A DNA stretch of 64,000 nucleotides from Sporosarcina aquimarina (GCF_023715615.1 NZ_JAMBOM010000001.1:186001-250000); one strand, 5' to 3'; positions 16,761-28,485 are shown, counted from the stretch's first letter. The notes: generated by a model not told the origin, from the sequence alone. A program made the numbers and translations.

Positions 16761-17000
16761 GAGTGGAAAGTATTGAATTCAATGAAGGAGCCAAATGTCT
16801 TCTCCTCTCTACAGTAAATGCTTCGCAAAGCGAAGCACACCAATTAATCTTGGTTTTGATTGGTATAAAGCACTTGGCGCGACAGGGTGAAGTTTGTGAG
16901 CAATTGGATTCCGCCGCGTGCGGTGGTTTATGAGCATTTCGAGGATGCCAGAGTAACAGAATTTCATCTGAACCTTGAAAAGCTTGCATTACCAAAAAAC
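16761..17000. repeat. Degenerate repeat flank with boundary module and hairpin
   Basis: Contains a perfect 7-bp hairpin GCTTCGCAAAGCGAAGC (16813-16829) overlapping a copy of the boundary module (AAAGCGAAGCACACCAATTAA). Two isolated array-type cores follow (TTTGTGAGCA near 16892, TTTATGAGCA near 16927). No ORF is supported. A good Shine-Dalgarno for the next gene follows at about 17011. Confidence 0.6.
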
Positions 17001-17024
17001 ACGACACTGAAAGGATGAATATAC

Positions 17025-17876
17025 ATGAACATTCAAAACGTAATGGTAATCGGCGCTGGGCAAATGGGTGGTGGCATTGCGCAAGTCTGCGCACAAGCAG
17101 GATTCAATGTGACCCTCAATGATGTCAAAGAAGAATCATATGCAAAAGGCATCAAAGTTATCGAGAAAAACCTAACTCGTAACGTTGAAAAACAGCGTAT
17201 GACAGAGGACGAGAAACAAGCGATCCTCGGGCGCATTACGAAATCACTTGATATCAATGATGCTAAAAACGTCGATATCGTCATCGAAGCAGCTGTAGAA
17301 AACATGGACATTAAAAAATCCATCTTCAAACAACTAGACGAAATCGCACCGTCTCACACAATTCTTGCAACAAATACATCGTCACTCCCAATCACTGAAA
17401 TCGCTGCAGCAACGAAACGTCCGGAACACGTCATCGGCATGCATTATATGAACCCGGTACCGGTGATGAAACTCGTCGAAATCATTCGTGGTTTATCCAC
17501 ATCAGACGTGGTGTATCAAGCTGTCGAAGACATGACGAACAAACTTGGAAAAGTACCTGTGGAAGTGAACGACTATCCGGGATTCGTCGCAAACCGTGTC
17601 CTTATGCCGATGATCAATGAAGCGATTTTCACACTCCAAGAAGGTGTGGCAACAAAAGAAGCGATTGACGAGGTGATGAAACTCGGGATGAACCACCCAA
17701 TGGGACCACTTCAACTCGCAGATTTCATCGGACTCGATACATGCCTTTACATTATGGAAACGTTGCAAGAAGGCTATGGCGATCCGAAATATCGTCCGTG
17801 TGCATTACTTCGTAAATACGTAAATGCTGGATGGCTTGGCAAAAAATCAGGACGGGGCTTCTACTCGTACTCATAA
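17025..17876 (+). CDS. 3-hydroxybutyryl-CoA dehydrogenase
   Basis: 283 residues. NAD-dependent oxidation of 3-hydroxyacyl-CoA. It has the Rossmann fingerprint GAGQMGGGIAQVCAQAGFNVTLND at the N terminus, ATNTSSLPITEIA near residue 115, the catalytic His in IGMHYMNPVPVM (about 138), DYPGFVANR near 185, and NHPMGPLQLADFIGLDTC in the dimerisation domain. Length and motifs match MmgB/Hbd. AAAGGATG precedes the ATG. Fifteen bases separate it from acd1, so the two are probably co-transcribed. Confidence 0.95.
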   Translation: MNIQNVMVIGAGQMGGGIAQVCAQAGFNVTLNDVKEESYAKGIKVIEKNLTRNVEKQRMTEDEKQAILGRITKSLDINDAKNVDIVIEAAVENMDIKKSIFKQLDEIAPSHTILATNTSSLPITEIAAATKRPEHVIGMHYMNPVPVMKLVEIIRGLSTSDVVYQAVEDMTNKLGKVPVEVNDYPGFVANRVLMPMINEAIFTLQEGVATKEAIDEVMKLGMNHPMGPLQLADFIGLDTCLYIMETLQEGYGDPKYRPCALLRKYVNAGWLGKKSGRGFYSYS

Positions 17877-17890
17877 AAGGGGACTAACTT

Positions 17891-19027
17891 ATGGATTTTC
17901 ATTTCACCGAAGAACAACAGATGATGCGCAAACTGGTAAAGGATTTTGCTAAAGCAGAAATCGAGCCATTTATACCAAATTTGGAGGCGGATGAATTCCC
18001 GACAGAAATCCTCAAAAAGATGGGCGAACTCGGACTCATGGGAATTACCGTTCCTGAAGAGTACGGTGGCGCTGGTATGGATTTCGTCTCGTACATCAGT
18101 GCCATCCACGAACTTTCCAAAGTGCACGCAACGGTCGGAGTCATTCTTTCCGTACATACATCCGTCGGTACCAATCCGATTCTATACTTCGGAACAGAAG
18201 AACAGAAAGAACGATATTTGAAAAGAATGGCAGCTGGCGAATTACTCGGGGCATTTTGTCTGACAGAACCTGCATCGGGGTCAGACGCAGGCTCCCTGAA
18301 AACACGTGCTGTGAAAAAGGACGGCGGTTACGTCCTGAACGGCTCCAAAGTGTTCATCACAAATGGTGGGGAAGCGGACGTTTACATTGTTTTCGCCGCA
18401 ACGGACCCATCTAAAGGATCATATGGCATTTCGGCTTTCATCGTAGATGGTGAGACTCCAGGATTAATTATCGGAAAAAATGAAGACAAAATGGGTATGC
18501 ACGGCTCTCGTACCGTCCAGTTAACATTTGAAGACATGTTTGTACCTGAAGCGAACTTGCTGGGTGAGGAAAATGCAGGCTTCAAAATCGCGATGGCAAA
18601 CCTCGATGTCGGACGAATCGGCATCGCGGCACAAGCACTTGGCATCGCAGAAGCCGCACTCGAAGCTGCTACTGACTATGCAAAAGAACGTGTCCAATTC
18701 GGCAAACCAATTGCTGCAAATCAAGGGATCGGCTTCAAAATTGCAGATATGGCAACCGCTACAGAAGCCGCGCGTTTACTCGTTTACCGAGCAGCTCAAC
18801 TTCGCGCTGAAGGCAAATCATGCGCACAAGAAGCATCCATGGCTAAACTATTCGCCTCTCAAACGGCGATGGACAACGCAATCGAAGCTGTCCAAGTATT
18901 CGGTGGCTATGGCTACACGAAAGACTATCCCGTTGAGCGCTACTTCCGTGACGCAAAAGTTACTCAAATCTACGAGGGTACCAGCGAAATCCAACGCATC
19001 GTAATTTCCAAAAATCTTACGAAGTAA
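17891..19027 (+). CDS. Acyl-CoA dehydrogenase, first copy
   Basis: 378 residues, short-chain acyl-CoA dehydrogenase family. FAD-dependent alpha,beta-dehydrogenation of acyl-CoA, with electrons leaving through ETF and probably FadF. Typical blocks are [74 protein letters not shown], and the catalytic Glu in QIYEGTSEIQR near the C terminus. AAAAGGGG lies nine bases before ATG 17891. Shares the same architecture with acd2 at 19547; substrate chain length cannot be told from the sequence. Confidence 0.94.
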   Translation: MDFHFTEEQQMMRKLVKDFAKAEIEPFIPNLEADEFPTEILKKMGELGLMGITVPEEYGGAGMDFVSYISAIHELSKVHATVGVILSVHTSVGTNPILYFGTEEQKERYLKRMAAGELLGAFCLTEPASGSDAGSLKTRAVKKDGGYVLNGSKVFITNGGEADVYIVFAATDPSKGSYGISAFIVDGETPGLIIGKNEDKMGMHGSRTVQLTFEDMFVPEANLLGEENAGFKIAMANLDVGRIGIAAQALGIAEAALEAATDYAKERVQFGKPIAANQGIGFKIADMATATEAARLLVYRAAQLRAEGKSCAQEASMAKLFASQTAMDNAIEAVQVFGGYGYTKDYPVERYFRDAKVTQIYEGTSEIQRIVISKNLTK

Positions 19028-19095
19028 CGAGGTGGCCAGTGAGGGTTACAGTGGTCATCAAACCTGGCTGGCTATCTTCTTCAAATAAAAAAGTC

Positions 19096-19526
19096 TGATC
19101 AAGCGAGAAGCAATCTCCTCAAACAAGCGGGAAAGTGATCAAGCGAGAAGCAATCCGCTCAAGCAAGCGGGAAAGTGATCAAGCGAGCCGTGAATGCGCT
19201 CAAGCACGAGGAAAAGTGATCAAGCGAGTCGCGAATCCGCTCAAGCAAGCGGAAAAGTGATCAAGCGAGCCGTGAATCCGCTCAAGCAAGCGGAAAAGTG
19301 ATCAAGCGAGCCGCGAATCCGCTCAAGCAAGCAGAAAAGTGATCAAGCGAGCCGCGAATCCGCTCAAGCAAGCAGAAAAGTGATCAAGCGAGCCATGAAA
19401 CCGCTCAAACAAGCGGAAATGTGATCAAGCGAGCCGCGAATCCGCTCAAGCAAGCGGAAAAGTGATCAAGCGAGCCGTGAATCCGCTCAAGCAAGCGGAA
19501 ATGTAATCAAGCAAGCAACGAATCCA
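19096..19526. repeat. 41-bp dimeric array (TGATCAAGC / CGCTCAAGC type), ten full copies plus one partial
   Basis: Copies start at 19096, 19136, 19176, 19217, 19258, 19299, 19340, 19381, 19422, 19463 and 19504. The spacing is 40, 40, then 41 throughout. Each copy has a 21-bp unit (TGATCAAGCGAGCC...) and a 20-bp unit (CGCTCAAGCAAGCGGAAAAG), again alternating GATC with GCTC. The array fills the 520-bp gap between the two acyl-CoA dehydrogenase genes and ends about 20 bases before the second start codon, just upstream of its ribosome binding site. Confidence 0.95.
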
Positions 19527-19546
19527 ATAGAAAAGAGGAACTCATC

Positions 19547-20686
19547 ATGAACTTTACACTTTCAGAAGAACACGAAATGATCCGAAAAATGGTCCGCGAC
19601 TTTGCAGAGAACGAGGTCGCACCGACTGCAGGTGAACGTGACGAAGAAGAACGCTTCGACATGGATTTATTCAAAAAGATGGCGGAACTCGGCCTCACTG
19701 GAATTCCGTGGCCAGAAGAATACGGTGGCATCGGCAGCGATTACCTCGCATACGTTATCGCAGTCGAAGAACTGTCACGCGTCTGTGCGTCAACAGGCGT
19801 CACACTCTCTGCCCATACGTCACTCGCGGGATGGCCAGTATTTAAATATGGTACGGAAGAACAAAAGCAGAAATATCTCCGCCCGATGGCAGAAGGTACG
19901 AAAATTGGTGCATATGGACTCACTGAACCAGGTTCGGGATCTGATGCGGGCGGCATGAAAACAACCGCGAAACTAGATGGCGACGACTATATTCTGAACG
20001 GCTCCAAGATTTTCATCACAAACGGAGGCATCGCTGACATCTACATCGTCTTTGCGGTAACAGATGCAGACTCGAAGCACAAAGGGACAACGGCATTTAT
20101 CGTTGAAGCCGATTATCCAGGCTTCTCTGTCGGGAAAAAAGAGAAAAAGCTCGGCATTCGTTCATCACCAACAACAGAAATCATCTTTGACAACTGCCGT
20201 GTACCAAAAGAAAACATGCTCGGTGAAGAAGGTCAAGGCTTCATCATCGCGATGAAAACCCTCGATGGAGGACGGAACGGAATTGCTGCACAAGCAGTCG
20301 GGATTGCTCAAGGCGCAGTAGATGCTGCGGTGGGTTACGCGAAAGAACGTGTGCAATTTGGAAAGCCAATCGCTGCGAACCAAGGAATCGGTTTCAAACT
20401 TGCAGACATGGCGACAGCGACAGAAGCGTCTCGTTTACTCACATATCAAGCTGCATGGCTTGAGTCCAACAACCTCCCATACGGAAAAGCATCCGCAATG
20501 GCGAAACTCATGGCAGGCGATACAGCGATGAAGGTCACAACAGAAGCGGTTCAAGTCTATGGAGGATATGGTTATACGAAAGACTATCCAGTCGAGCGCT
20601 ATATGCGCGATGCAAAAATCACGCAAATCTATGAAGGTACACAAGAAGTGCAACGACTCGTCATCTCCCGTATGCTGACGAAGTAA
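19547..20686 (+). CDS. Acyl-CoA dehydrogenase, second copy
   Basis: 379 residues, same family as the gene at 17891. Key blocks are [86 protein letters not shown], and the catalytic Glu in [11 protein letters not shown]. The neighbouring acd, TetR and icmF genes suggest short or branched acyl-CoA (isobutyryl, butyryl) as substrate, an inference. Its ribosome site (AGAGGAAC) begins right after the 41-bp repeat array. Twelve bases separate its stop from the TetR gene. Confidence 0.94.
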   Translation: MNFTLSEEHEMIRKMVRDFAENEVAPTAGERDEEERFDMDLFKKMAELGLTGIPWPEEYGGIGSDYLAYVIAVEELSRVCASTGVTLSAHTSLAGWPVFKYGTEEQKQKYLRPMAEGTKIGAYGLTEPGSGSDAGGMKTTAKLDGDDYILNGSKIFITNGGIADIYIVFAVTDADSKHKGTTAFIVEADYPGFSVGKKEKKLGIRSSPTTEIIFDNCRVPKENMLGEEGQGFIIAMKTLDGGRNGIAAQAVGIAQGAVDAAVGYAKERVQFGKPIAANQGIGFKLADMATATEASRLLTYQAAWLESNNLPYGKASAMAKLMAGDTAMKVTTEAVQVYGGYGYTKDYPVERYMRDAKITQIYEGTQEVQRLVISRMLTK

Positions 20687-20698
20687 AAAGGGGGCCAG

Positions 20699-21334
20699 AT
20701 GATGGAACTGAAACACCAAGTAAAGTCGTCTGTAAAAGATGGCGATTTAATCGAAAAACGGCGTAACCAGATTATTCAAGGCGCCGTCCGGTTGTTCAAA
20801 CAAAAAGGATTTCATCGTTCCACGACACGTGAAATTGCAAAAGAAGCAGGATTCAGTATCGGCACGCTCTATGAGTACATTCGTACGAAAGAAGATGTGC
20901 TGTACCTCGTCTGTGACACGATTTACAACGAAGTACAGCATCGTCTTTCGGGAATCGCGGACGAAGAAGCGACCATTGACGGACTCACCCGTGCAATCGA
21001 CGTCTATTACAGGCTCATCGATGATTTGTCTGATGAATTCGTCGTCATGTATCAAGAATCGAAATCGTTACCGAAAAACGCACTCGAATATGTGCTGGAA
21101 AAAGAACGTGGTATGACAGGTTTATTTGAAACACTACTTCGCGCATGCGCAGATGCTGGGGAGCTCCGCATCACGGAAAGAAGCATCGGACTTGCAGCAC
21201 ATCACATCGTTATCCAAGGACAAATGTGGGCATTCCGCAGATGGGAACTGAAACAGATGTATACATTAGACGGCTATATTGAATTTCAAACCGACCAGTT
21301 ACTGAACGGATTAGTGAAACCTGCCAGCAGTTAA
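20699..21334 (+). CDS. TetR-family transcriptional regulator, probably of acyl-CoA degradation
   Basis: 211 residues. N-terminal TetR helix-turn-helix: RNQIIQGAVRLFKQKGFHRSTTREIAKEAGFSIGTLYEYIRTKEDVLYLV (residues about 22-70). The C-terminal region is a helical ligand domain. Cotranscribed with two acyl-CoA dehydrogenases and icmF, it resembles FadR-like repressors that release DNA on binding acyl-CoA. The ligand and operator are not proven; the palindrome at 12925-12938 is the best operator candidate in the window. Two adjacent ATGs (20699 and 20702) both follow AAAGGGGG. Confidence 0.85.
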   Translation: MMELKHQVKSSVKDGDLIEKRRNQIIQGAVRLFKQKGFHRSTTREIAKEAGFSIGTLYEYIRTKEDVLYLVCDTIYNEVQHRLSGIADEEATIDGLTRAIDVYYRLIDDLSDEFVVMYQESKSLPKNALEYVLEKERGMTGLFETLLRACADAGELRITERSIGLAAHHIVIQGQMWAFRRWELKQMYTLDGYIEFQTDQLLNGLVKPASS

Positions 21335-21376
21335 TGATTGGGGAAATGGAAAACAAAGCAAAAGGGGTGCACGAAT

Positions 21377-24300
21377 ATGGCAACAGCTGAAACGCAACAA
21401 GAGATTTACAAACCAACACATCACGTGCGATTTGTAACAGCGTCAAGTCTATTTGACGGACACGATGCGAGCATTAACATTATGCGACGCATTTTACAAT
21501 CGACGGGTGCAGAAGTGATTCACCTCGGACACAACCGTTCTGTGGAAGAAGTCGTGAACGCGGCGATCCAGGAAGACGTCCAAGGAATCGCGATTTCATC
21601 GTACCAAGGTGGGCACGTCGAGTACTTCAAATACATGTACGACTTGTTGAAGGAACGCGGTGCAGGTCATATTAAAATCTATGGCGGTGGAGGCGGCGTC
21701 ATAATCCCGAAAGAAATTAAAGAGTTGCACCAATACGGCATCGCTTGGATCTTCTCCCCTGAAGACGGTCGCAAACTCGGCCTCCAAGGGATGATCAATC
21801 GCATGGTCGAAGAGTGTGACTACGCGACCGAAGTGAAGGATGAAATGGCTTACTTGGAGCAAGTAGAAACGACAAAACCTGAACTGCTTGCGAACCTTAT
21901 TACGTATGCAGAAGAGCATTATGCCGATCAAGACGAGAAAGCCACGACTCTACTAAATCGCGCGCGTGAACTCTCCAAAGGAACGCCGGTTCTCGGAATA
22001 ACGGGGACAGGGGGAGCCGGAAAAAGTTCTCTAACGGATGAATTAATCCGCAGATTCCTTCATGAATTACCGGACCGAAAAGTCGCAATTCTATCCATTG
22101 ACCCCACAAAACAGAAAACGGGTGGAGCGCTTTTAGGCGACCGGATTCGGATGAATGCAATCTTTAATAAGCGCGTCTTCATGCGCAGTCTTGCAACACG
22201 TGGATCGCGCACGGAACTTTCCGGTGCATTGAAAGACGTGCTGGATATCGTCAAGGTGGCGGGCTATGACTTGATCATCGTGGAAACGAGCGGTATCGGG
22301 CAAGGGGACGCAGAAATTGACGAAGTCTCTGACGTATCAATGTACGTAATGACGAGCGAATTCGGGGCACCTTCACAACTCGAGAAGATCGACATGATCG
22401 ACTTTGCAGACTTGATCGCTATTAACAAATTTGAACGAAAAGGCTCAGAAGATGCATTGAGCCAAGTTCAGAAACAGTACCAACGCAGCCGCCTTTTGTT
22501 TGATAAATCGTTGGATTCGATGCCTGTCTACGGTACAATCGCGAGCCAATTCAATGACAAAGGGACGAATACGTTATTCGCTGCGATTGTAGATACGCTG
22601 AATAAAAAATGTGGAAGCGACTGGACGACGTCTTACACGGAATTCGTGAAAACCCAAAAACAAAACGTCATCATTCCGAACTACCGTCTGCAATATTTAC
22701 GTGAAATCGCAACGACGGTCCGTGGTTATCATAAACACGCAGAACAGCAAGCCCACCTTGCAACGAGGATGTATCAGCTCGAAGGAGCACTCTCAGAAGT
22801 GCGAGAAAAGTCACCTGAAGATGCACTCGTGAAATCTCTTGAAATGCTTCATGACAATGTGCGCGACGAGATGACCGCTGAATCTAGACGCATTCTGGAT
22901 AACTGGAACACGTTGAAAGAATCGTATGCACAAGACGAATTTGTCACGAAAATCCGTGATAAAGAACTCCGGACAGCACTCACGACCAAGAGTTTATCCG
23001 GATTGAAAATCCCGAAAGTCGCGTTGCCGAAGTTCAAAGACTACGGCGAAATTATTCGTTGGGTCTACAAAGAAAACGTGCCTGGCTCATACCCGTATAC
23101 AGCAGGTGTGTTCCCATTCAAACGGGAAGGGGAAGATCCGAAACGGCAGTTCGCGGGAGAAGGAACTCCGGAACGCACCAATCGACGGTTCCATTACTTG
23201 TCGAAAGACGACGATGCAAAACGTCTATCCACAGCCTTCGACTCAGTAACACTTTACGGAGAAGATCCTGACGAACGCCCGGACATTTACGGGAAAGTAG
23301 GGGAATCTGGCGTTAACATTTGTACGCTTGAAGATATGAAAAAGCTCTACGCTGGATTTGATCTGTGTGCGCCATCGACTTCCGTTTCGATGACGATCAA
23401 CGGTCCAGCACCAATTATCCTAGCGATGTTCATGAACACTGCGATTGATCAGCAAGTGAAGAAGCAGGAAGAAGAACTTGGTCGCGCCTTATCCGTGGAT
23501 GAATTTACGGAAGTCCGGGAAGCGACGTTGAAAGTAGTCCGTGGAACGGTGCAAGCCGATATTCTAAAAGAAGACCAAGGGCAAAATACGTGTATCTTCT
23601 CGACAGAGTTTGCACTTCGAATGATGGGGGATATTCAGCAGTATTTCATTAACAAAAAAGTACGTAATTATTACTCTGTTTCCATCTCGGGCTATCATAT
23701 TGCAGAAGCCGGTGCAAATCCGATTTCGCAACTTGCATTTACACTAGCAAACGGCTTTACGTACGTCGAATATTACTTGAGCCGTGGGATGAACATCGAT
23801 GACTTCGCACCTAACTTATCGTTTTTCTTCTCGAACGGTCTCGATCCAGAGTACACAGTCATCGGTCGCGTTGCACGTCGCATTTGGGCAGTTGCGATGC
23901 GTGAAAAGTACGGTGCGAACGACCGTAGTCAAAAGCTGAAATATCACGTTCAGACGTCAGGTCGATCGCTCCATGCCCAAGAAATCGATTTCAATGATAT
24001 TCGTACAACACTGCAAGCCCTTATGGCGTTGCAAGATAACTGTAACTCACTCCATACAAATGCGTATGACGAAGCAATCACGACACCTACTGAAGAATCT
24101 GTGCGTCGTGCGATGGCGATCCAAATGATCATTACAAAAGAACACGGACTTTCAAAGAACGAAAACCCTCTACAAGGATCATTCATTGCGGAAGAACTGA
24201 CGGACCTTGTCGAAGAAGCAGTCCTTCAAGAATTCGACAAACTCAATGACCGTGGCGGTGTCCTTGGTTCAATGGAAACTCAGTACCAACGAGGCAAAAT

Positions 24301-24646
24301 TCAAGAAGAATCCATGCTGTATGAGATGAAGAAACACTCGGGCGAACTCCCGATCATCGGTGTTAACACTTACTTGAACCCGAATCCGCCGTCTGAAGAA
24401 GACATCGACAGCATGGAACTCGCACGCGCAACACAAGAAGAAAAAGAAACACAAATTAACAACTTGCGCACGTTCCAAACCGCTCACAGCAGCGAGTCAG
24501 AACAAGCACTCGCAGACTTAAAACAACTCGCCATCTCAGGCGGCAACATCTTCGAGGCCCTCATGGATACTGTAAAAGTCGCAAGCCTCGGTCAAATCAC
24601 CAACGCCCTATATGAAGTAGGCGGCCAGTACCGTCGTAATATGTAA
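21377..24646 (+). CDS. icmF: Fused isobutyryl-CoA mutase (IcmF)
   Basis: 1089 residues combining three parts. First is a B12-binding domain with DGHDA (His near 29), SSYQGGH and GGGGG. A G-protein chaperone domain of the MeaI type follows, with P-loop GTGGAGKSS near 210. The mutase large-subunit TIM barrel runs from about 560 to the end ([60 protein letters not shown]). The enzyme interconverts isobutyryl-CoA and n-butyryl-CoA using adenosylcobalamin, and the GTPase domain gates cofactor loading. ATG 21377 follows AAAGGGGTG; the earlier GTG-type start at 21338 lacks support. It is a likely consumer of the cofactor made by the 2611-12463 operon. Confidence 0.96.
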   Translation: MATAETQQEIYKPTHHVRFVTASSLFDGHDASINIMRRILQSTGAEVIHLGHNRSVEEVVNAAIQEDVQGIAISSYQGGHVEYFKYMYDLLKERGAGHIKIYGGGGGVIIPKEIKELHQYGIAWIFSPEDGRKLGLQGMINRMVEECDYATEVKDEMAYLEQVETTKPELLANLITYAEEHYADQDEKATTLLNRARELSKGTPVLGITGTGGAGKSSLTDELIRRFLHELPDRKVAILSIDPTKQKTGGALLGDRIRMNAIFNKRVFMRSLATRGSRTELSGALKDVLDIVKVAGYDLIIVETSGIGQGDAEIDEVSDVSMYVMTSEFGAPSQLEKIDMIDFADLIAINKFERKGSEDALSQVQKQYQRSRLLFDKSLDSMPVYGTIASQFNDKGTNTLFAAIVDTLNKKCGSDWTTSYTEFVKTQKQNVIIPNYRLQYLREIATTVRGYHKHAEQQAHLATRMYQLEGALSEVREKSPEDALVKSLEMLHDNVRDEMTAESRRILDNWNTLKESYAQDEFVTKIRDKELRTALTTKSLSGLKIPKVALPKFKDYGEIIRWVYKENVPGSYPYTAGVFPFKREGEDPKRQFAGEGTPERTNRRFHYLSKDDDAKRLSTAFDSVTLYGEDPDERPDIYGKVGESGVNICTLEDMKKLYAGFDLCAPSTSVSMTINGPAPIILAMFMNTAIDQQVKKQEEELGRALSVDEFTEVREATLKVVRGTVQADILKEDQGQNTCIFSTEFALRMMGDIQQYFINKKVRNYYSVSISGYHIAEAGANPISQLAFTLANGFTYVEYYLSRGMNIDDFAPNLSFFFSNGLDPEYTVIGRVARRIWAVAMREKYGANDRSQKLKYHVQTSGRSLHAQEIDFNDIRTTLQALMALQDNCNSLHTNAYDEAITTPTEESVRRAMAIQMIITKEHGLSKNENPLQGSFIAEELTDLVEEAVLQEFDKLNDRGGVLGSMETQYQRGKIQEESMLYEMKKHSGELPIIGVNTYLNPNPPSEEDIDSMELARATQEEKETQINNLRTFQTAHSSESEQALADLKQLAISGGNIFEALMDTVKVASLGQITNALYEVGGQYRRNM

Positions 24647-24658
24647 TAAGCGTACTAA

Positions 24659-24691
24659 AAATAGAGCGGGGAAAATCTCCTCGCTCTATTT
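24659..24691 (+). terminator. Terminator after icmF
   Basis: Perfect 10-bp stem AAATAGAGCG / CGCTCTATTT with additional GGGGA/TCTCC pairing inside. It has A-rich and T-rich flanks and could work in both directions. Confidence 0.8.
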
Positions 24692-24779
24692 AGTGCGTTT
24701 TCTTATGAAATGCTAGAATTAGATACACGGCATCTAAAACTCCAAAAGCATAAGCTAAATATCTGTAATATCCGTTAAA
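24690..24779 (-). pseudogene. C-terminal remnant of a small membrane protein gene
   Basis: On the minus strand an open stretch of about 29 codons reads FNGYYRYLAYAFGVLDAVYL then ILAFHKKTH and stop (TTA on the plus strand at 24690-24692). It looks like a genuine coding sequence: hydrophobic, aromatic-rich and Lys/His-terminated. It has no start codon. In-frame stops begin exactly where the GC-rich repeat element at 24781 starts. I read it as the tail of a gene whose 5' part was replaced by the repeat element. The parent family is not recognised. Confidence 0.5.
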
Positions 24780-24780
24780 C

Positions 24781-24990
24781 TAAGCGAATGGTGGCGATTC
24801 CTGGGGGACAAGTGAAGAATGAAGACCCCACAAGACGCGAGACGAATTGTGGCAACCTAAGTTCGCAACGGCCAGTCTCAAAGGTGGCATGACCAACGTC
24901 CTGATGACACGAGGGTGTATTCAAGCCTCTTAGAAAGCGCGCACCAGTAGTGTAGATCAACGCCGTTTGAAATCGGTGCGAACATTATTA
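24781..24990. repeat. Degenerate GC-rich Bacillales intergenic element
   Basis: Begins AAGCGAATGGTGGCGATTCC and has TGGGGGACAAGTGAAG followed by GAAGACCCCAC. This wording is typical of imperfect-palindrome intergenic elements widespread in Bacillales. The remainder (to about 24990) is decayed. No coding potential is seen. Confidence 0.55.
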
Positions 24991-25103
24991 ACACCGTTCA
25001 AACTCCCCCATATGAATTTATTCACAAACAAAATGAATTTCAGTGGATTTTAAACCCAAAACCCGAGTATACTATAAAGAATGGCCGAAAAGGGGTGCGG
25101 AAG

Positions 25104-25271
25104 TTGAAGATGGCACTTCATCTTGTTATCATAATCTTACTAATCGTACTAACCTATCTCCTCTACGGAGAAGGATTTGGTGCAGTTCCCTTCCTGCTCG
25201 CGGCCGTCTACTTACTCGTGATCAGTTGGAAAGAATTCAAGCGTTTCCGCACGAATAGAAAAATCCAGTAA
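25104..25271 (+). CDS. Small membrane protein upstream of rpoE
   Basis: 55 residues from TTG 25104 (53 from ATG 25110). AAAAGGGG lies about nine bases before the TTG. The protein has two hydrophobic segments (residues 4-21, ALHLVIIILLIVLTYLLY, and 26-41, GAVPFLLAAVYLLVIS) separated by a short GEGFG turn. It ends in a basic tail (WKEFKRFRTNRKIQ). A hairpin of two helices with a cytoplasmic basic end is predicted. No family recognised. It lies 51 bases before rpoE on the same strand. Confidence 0.6.
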   Translation: MKMALHLVIIILLIVLTYLLYGEGFGAVPFLLAAVYLLVISWKEFKRFRTNRKIQ

Positions 25272-25322
25272 CAAAGCACCAGTGGAATACATGAAAAAAG
25301 CTTCAGAAAGGGCGTGCATCTC

Positions 25323-25880
25323 ATGGATTATAAAAACATGACAAAAGAACAACTACAAGAGGAATCATTAATCGATATTACCTTTGCGATTTTTGAAGAT
25401 CGTCGCGAACCTATTACATTTCAAAAACTAATGGATGAAATCCGTAGTCTTACAGGCATCAGCAAAAAAGAAATGGAAGAACGCCTTCCCCAATTTTACA
25501 CAGACATCAACATCGACGGACGTTTCATGGCTATGAACGACGGCGGATGGGCACTTCGTGAATGGTATCCAGTTGACCAGATTGAAGAAGAAACGGCACC
25601 AGTCGTTAAAACTCGTAAGAAAAAGAAAAAAGCTTCTGACGATGATGACGATGAAGAGTTGGAAGATCTAGATGACTTGGACGATGATGAAATCTTCGAA
25701 GAAGACTATGAAGAGCTCGGCGATGAAAAAGACTTAGATGACGACGATGAAGTGGATTCTGACGAAGACGAAGTCGAAGATCCTGCAGAGGGTCTTGAAA
25801 TCATTCCTGATGAAGACATCGACTTAGATGAAGAAGACGAAGATGATGAGGAAGAAGAGGACGAGGAAGAAGAATTATAA
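25323..25880 (+). CDS. rpoE: RNA polymerase delta subunit
   Basis: 185 residues. The N-terminal HARE-HTH domain (residues 1-90) includes SLIDITFAIFEDRREPITFQKLMDEI and GGWALREWYPVD. The C-terminal half is a disordered, almost purely Asp/Glu tail after a short lysine patch (KTRKKKKK). Delta displaces nucleic acids from RNA polymerase and speeds recycling in Gram-positive bacteria. ATG 25323 is 10 bases after AAAGGG; the GTG at 25314 is too close to that site. Gene order rpoE-pyrG is conserved. Confidence 0.97.
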   Translation: MDYKNMTKEQLQEESLIDITFAIFEDRREPITFQKLMDEIRSLTGISKKEMEERLPQFYTDINIDGRFMAMNDGGWALREWYPVDQIEEETAPVVKTRKKKKKASDDDDDEELEDLDDLDDDEIFEEDYEELGDEKDLDDDDEVDSDEDEVEDPAEGLEIIPDEDIDLDEEDEDDEEEEDEEEEL

Positions 25881-25887
25881 TCATTCC

Positions 25888-25925
25888 TTGACTTCTAAAG
25901 TTATCCGCTATACAATCTAATTGGG
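25888..25925 (+). promoter_or_regulatory. pyrG promoter with GGGCTCC initial transcribed sequence
   Basis: TTGACT (25888-25893), 17-bp spacer, TACAAT (25911-25916), six bases, then GGGCTCC from 25923. In B. subtilis pyrG a transcript starting GGGC allows reiterative addition of G at position 4 when CTP is low. Confidence 0.85.
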
Positions 25926-25936
25926 CTCCTTTTTAA

Positions 25937-27664
<1,728 letters not shown>

Positions 27665-27673
27665 TGAAAACAA

Positions 27674-27710
27674 AACTCCCTATTCCGCGTCATTGAATAG
27701 GGAGTTTTTT
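27674..27710 (+). terminator. Terminator after pyrG
   Basis: AACTCCCTATTC / GAATAGGGAGTT perfect 12-bp stem with a 9-nt loop and a T run. Confidence 0.95.
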
Positions 27711-27739
27711 CATGAATTGATATTAGGAAGAGACATGTT

Positions 27740-27930
27740 TGATCAAACAAGTAAGAGATCCGCTCAAGCGTGCCTGGAATCCGCTCAAGCAAGTCGGGAA
27801 ACCGCTCAAGCAAAGCTGAATTCGATCAAGCAAGTTAGAAATCCGCTCAAGCGTGCCAGAAACTGCTCAAGCAAGTGGGAAAACCGCTCAAGCAAAGCCG
27901 AATCCGCTCAAGCAAGTCGGAAAACCTCAC
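27740..27930. repeat. Nine-unit 20-21 bp array (CGCTCAAGC type)
   Basis: Cores at 27740, 27761, 27782, 27803, 27823, 27844, 27864, 27885 and 27905. Two have GATC (27740, 27823) and seven have GCTC. Spacing is 20 or 21. It belongs to the same sub-family as 19096-19526 but is less regular. It lies between the convergent ends of pyrG and ywjG, downstream of the pyrG terminator. Confidence 0.88.
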
Positions 27931-27969
27931 AAACTTGAGTTGGAATCTCCTAACATATATTAAACCCTA

Positions 27970-28485
27970 TTACAGATCCATTAACATTTCATCATAAGAA
28001 AGCTTCACGGCTTCGTAAATAAATAATGAAGCAAGCAAGTGGGGTTCCACGACGCGTCCACCTTCATCGTTTGGCAACAAGCCTTTGGAAATTCCTGTGG
28101 AAATATAGATATCTGCGAGCTCTGATAGTTCATTCTCTACAGTTGCTTTCTCTGATGCCACAACTGCAAATGCGACATTTTGTTTTGCTAAATCTCTAGC
28201 GATTTCAAGAGCATCTACATCGACCGAGTTCCGTGTAAACAGCCAAACACGATCCATAGTACCTAATTCAAGATCCCTAGAAAACTGAGTCGCGTTAGTA
28301 AAAGGTTCAGCTCCTTCTAATGCATTAATCACAATACCATTCAATTCTTTTACTCCTACCAATACCACACGACCATCACCAACAGCTGCCTGTGCAAGCA
28401 GTCTCGCAGTGTCTTCAATCTCCTCTTCGTGGTTCGTTGCAATCCGTTGCAAGAGACCTGCAATTTGTGTCGTTAACATTTTCAT
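27970..28485 (-). CDS. ywjG: DUF2529 family protein (YwjG-like)
   Basis: 171 residues, the only convincing minus-strand gene in the window. Features are an N-terminal helix (MLTTQIAGLLQRIATNHEEEIEDTARLLAQAAVGDGRVVLVG) and a Rossmann-like alternation (RVVLVGVKE, RVWLFTRNSVDVDAL, VAFAVVASEK, ADIYISTGISKGLLP), similar to SIS-type sugar phosphate binding folds. The C terminus ends HLLASLFIYEAVKLSYDEML. Position between pyrG and spo0F is the same as B. subtilis ywjG. Biochemical function is unknown. An AGGTGGAG-type ribosome site precedes the start on the minus strand. Confidence 0.85.
   Translation of the reverse strand: MKMLTTQIAGLLQRIATNHEEEIEDTARLLAQAAVGDGRVVLVGVKELNGIVINALEGAEPFTNATQFSRDLELGTMDRVWLFTRNSVDVDALEIARDLAKQNVAFAVVASEKATVENELSELADIYISTGISKGLLPNDEGGRVVEPHLLASLFIYEAVKLSYDEMLMDL

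Noticed and set aside
24781-25043. Riboswitch or group II intron before rpoE
   Set aside because: No conserved aptamer or intron domain V motif; the wording matches degenerate Bacillales repeat elements.
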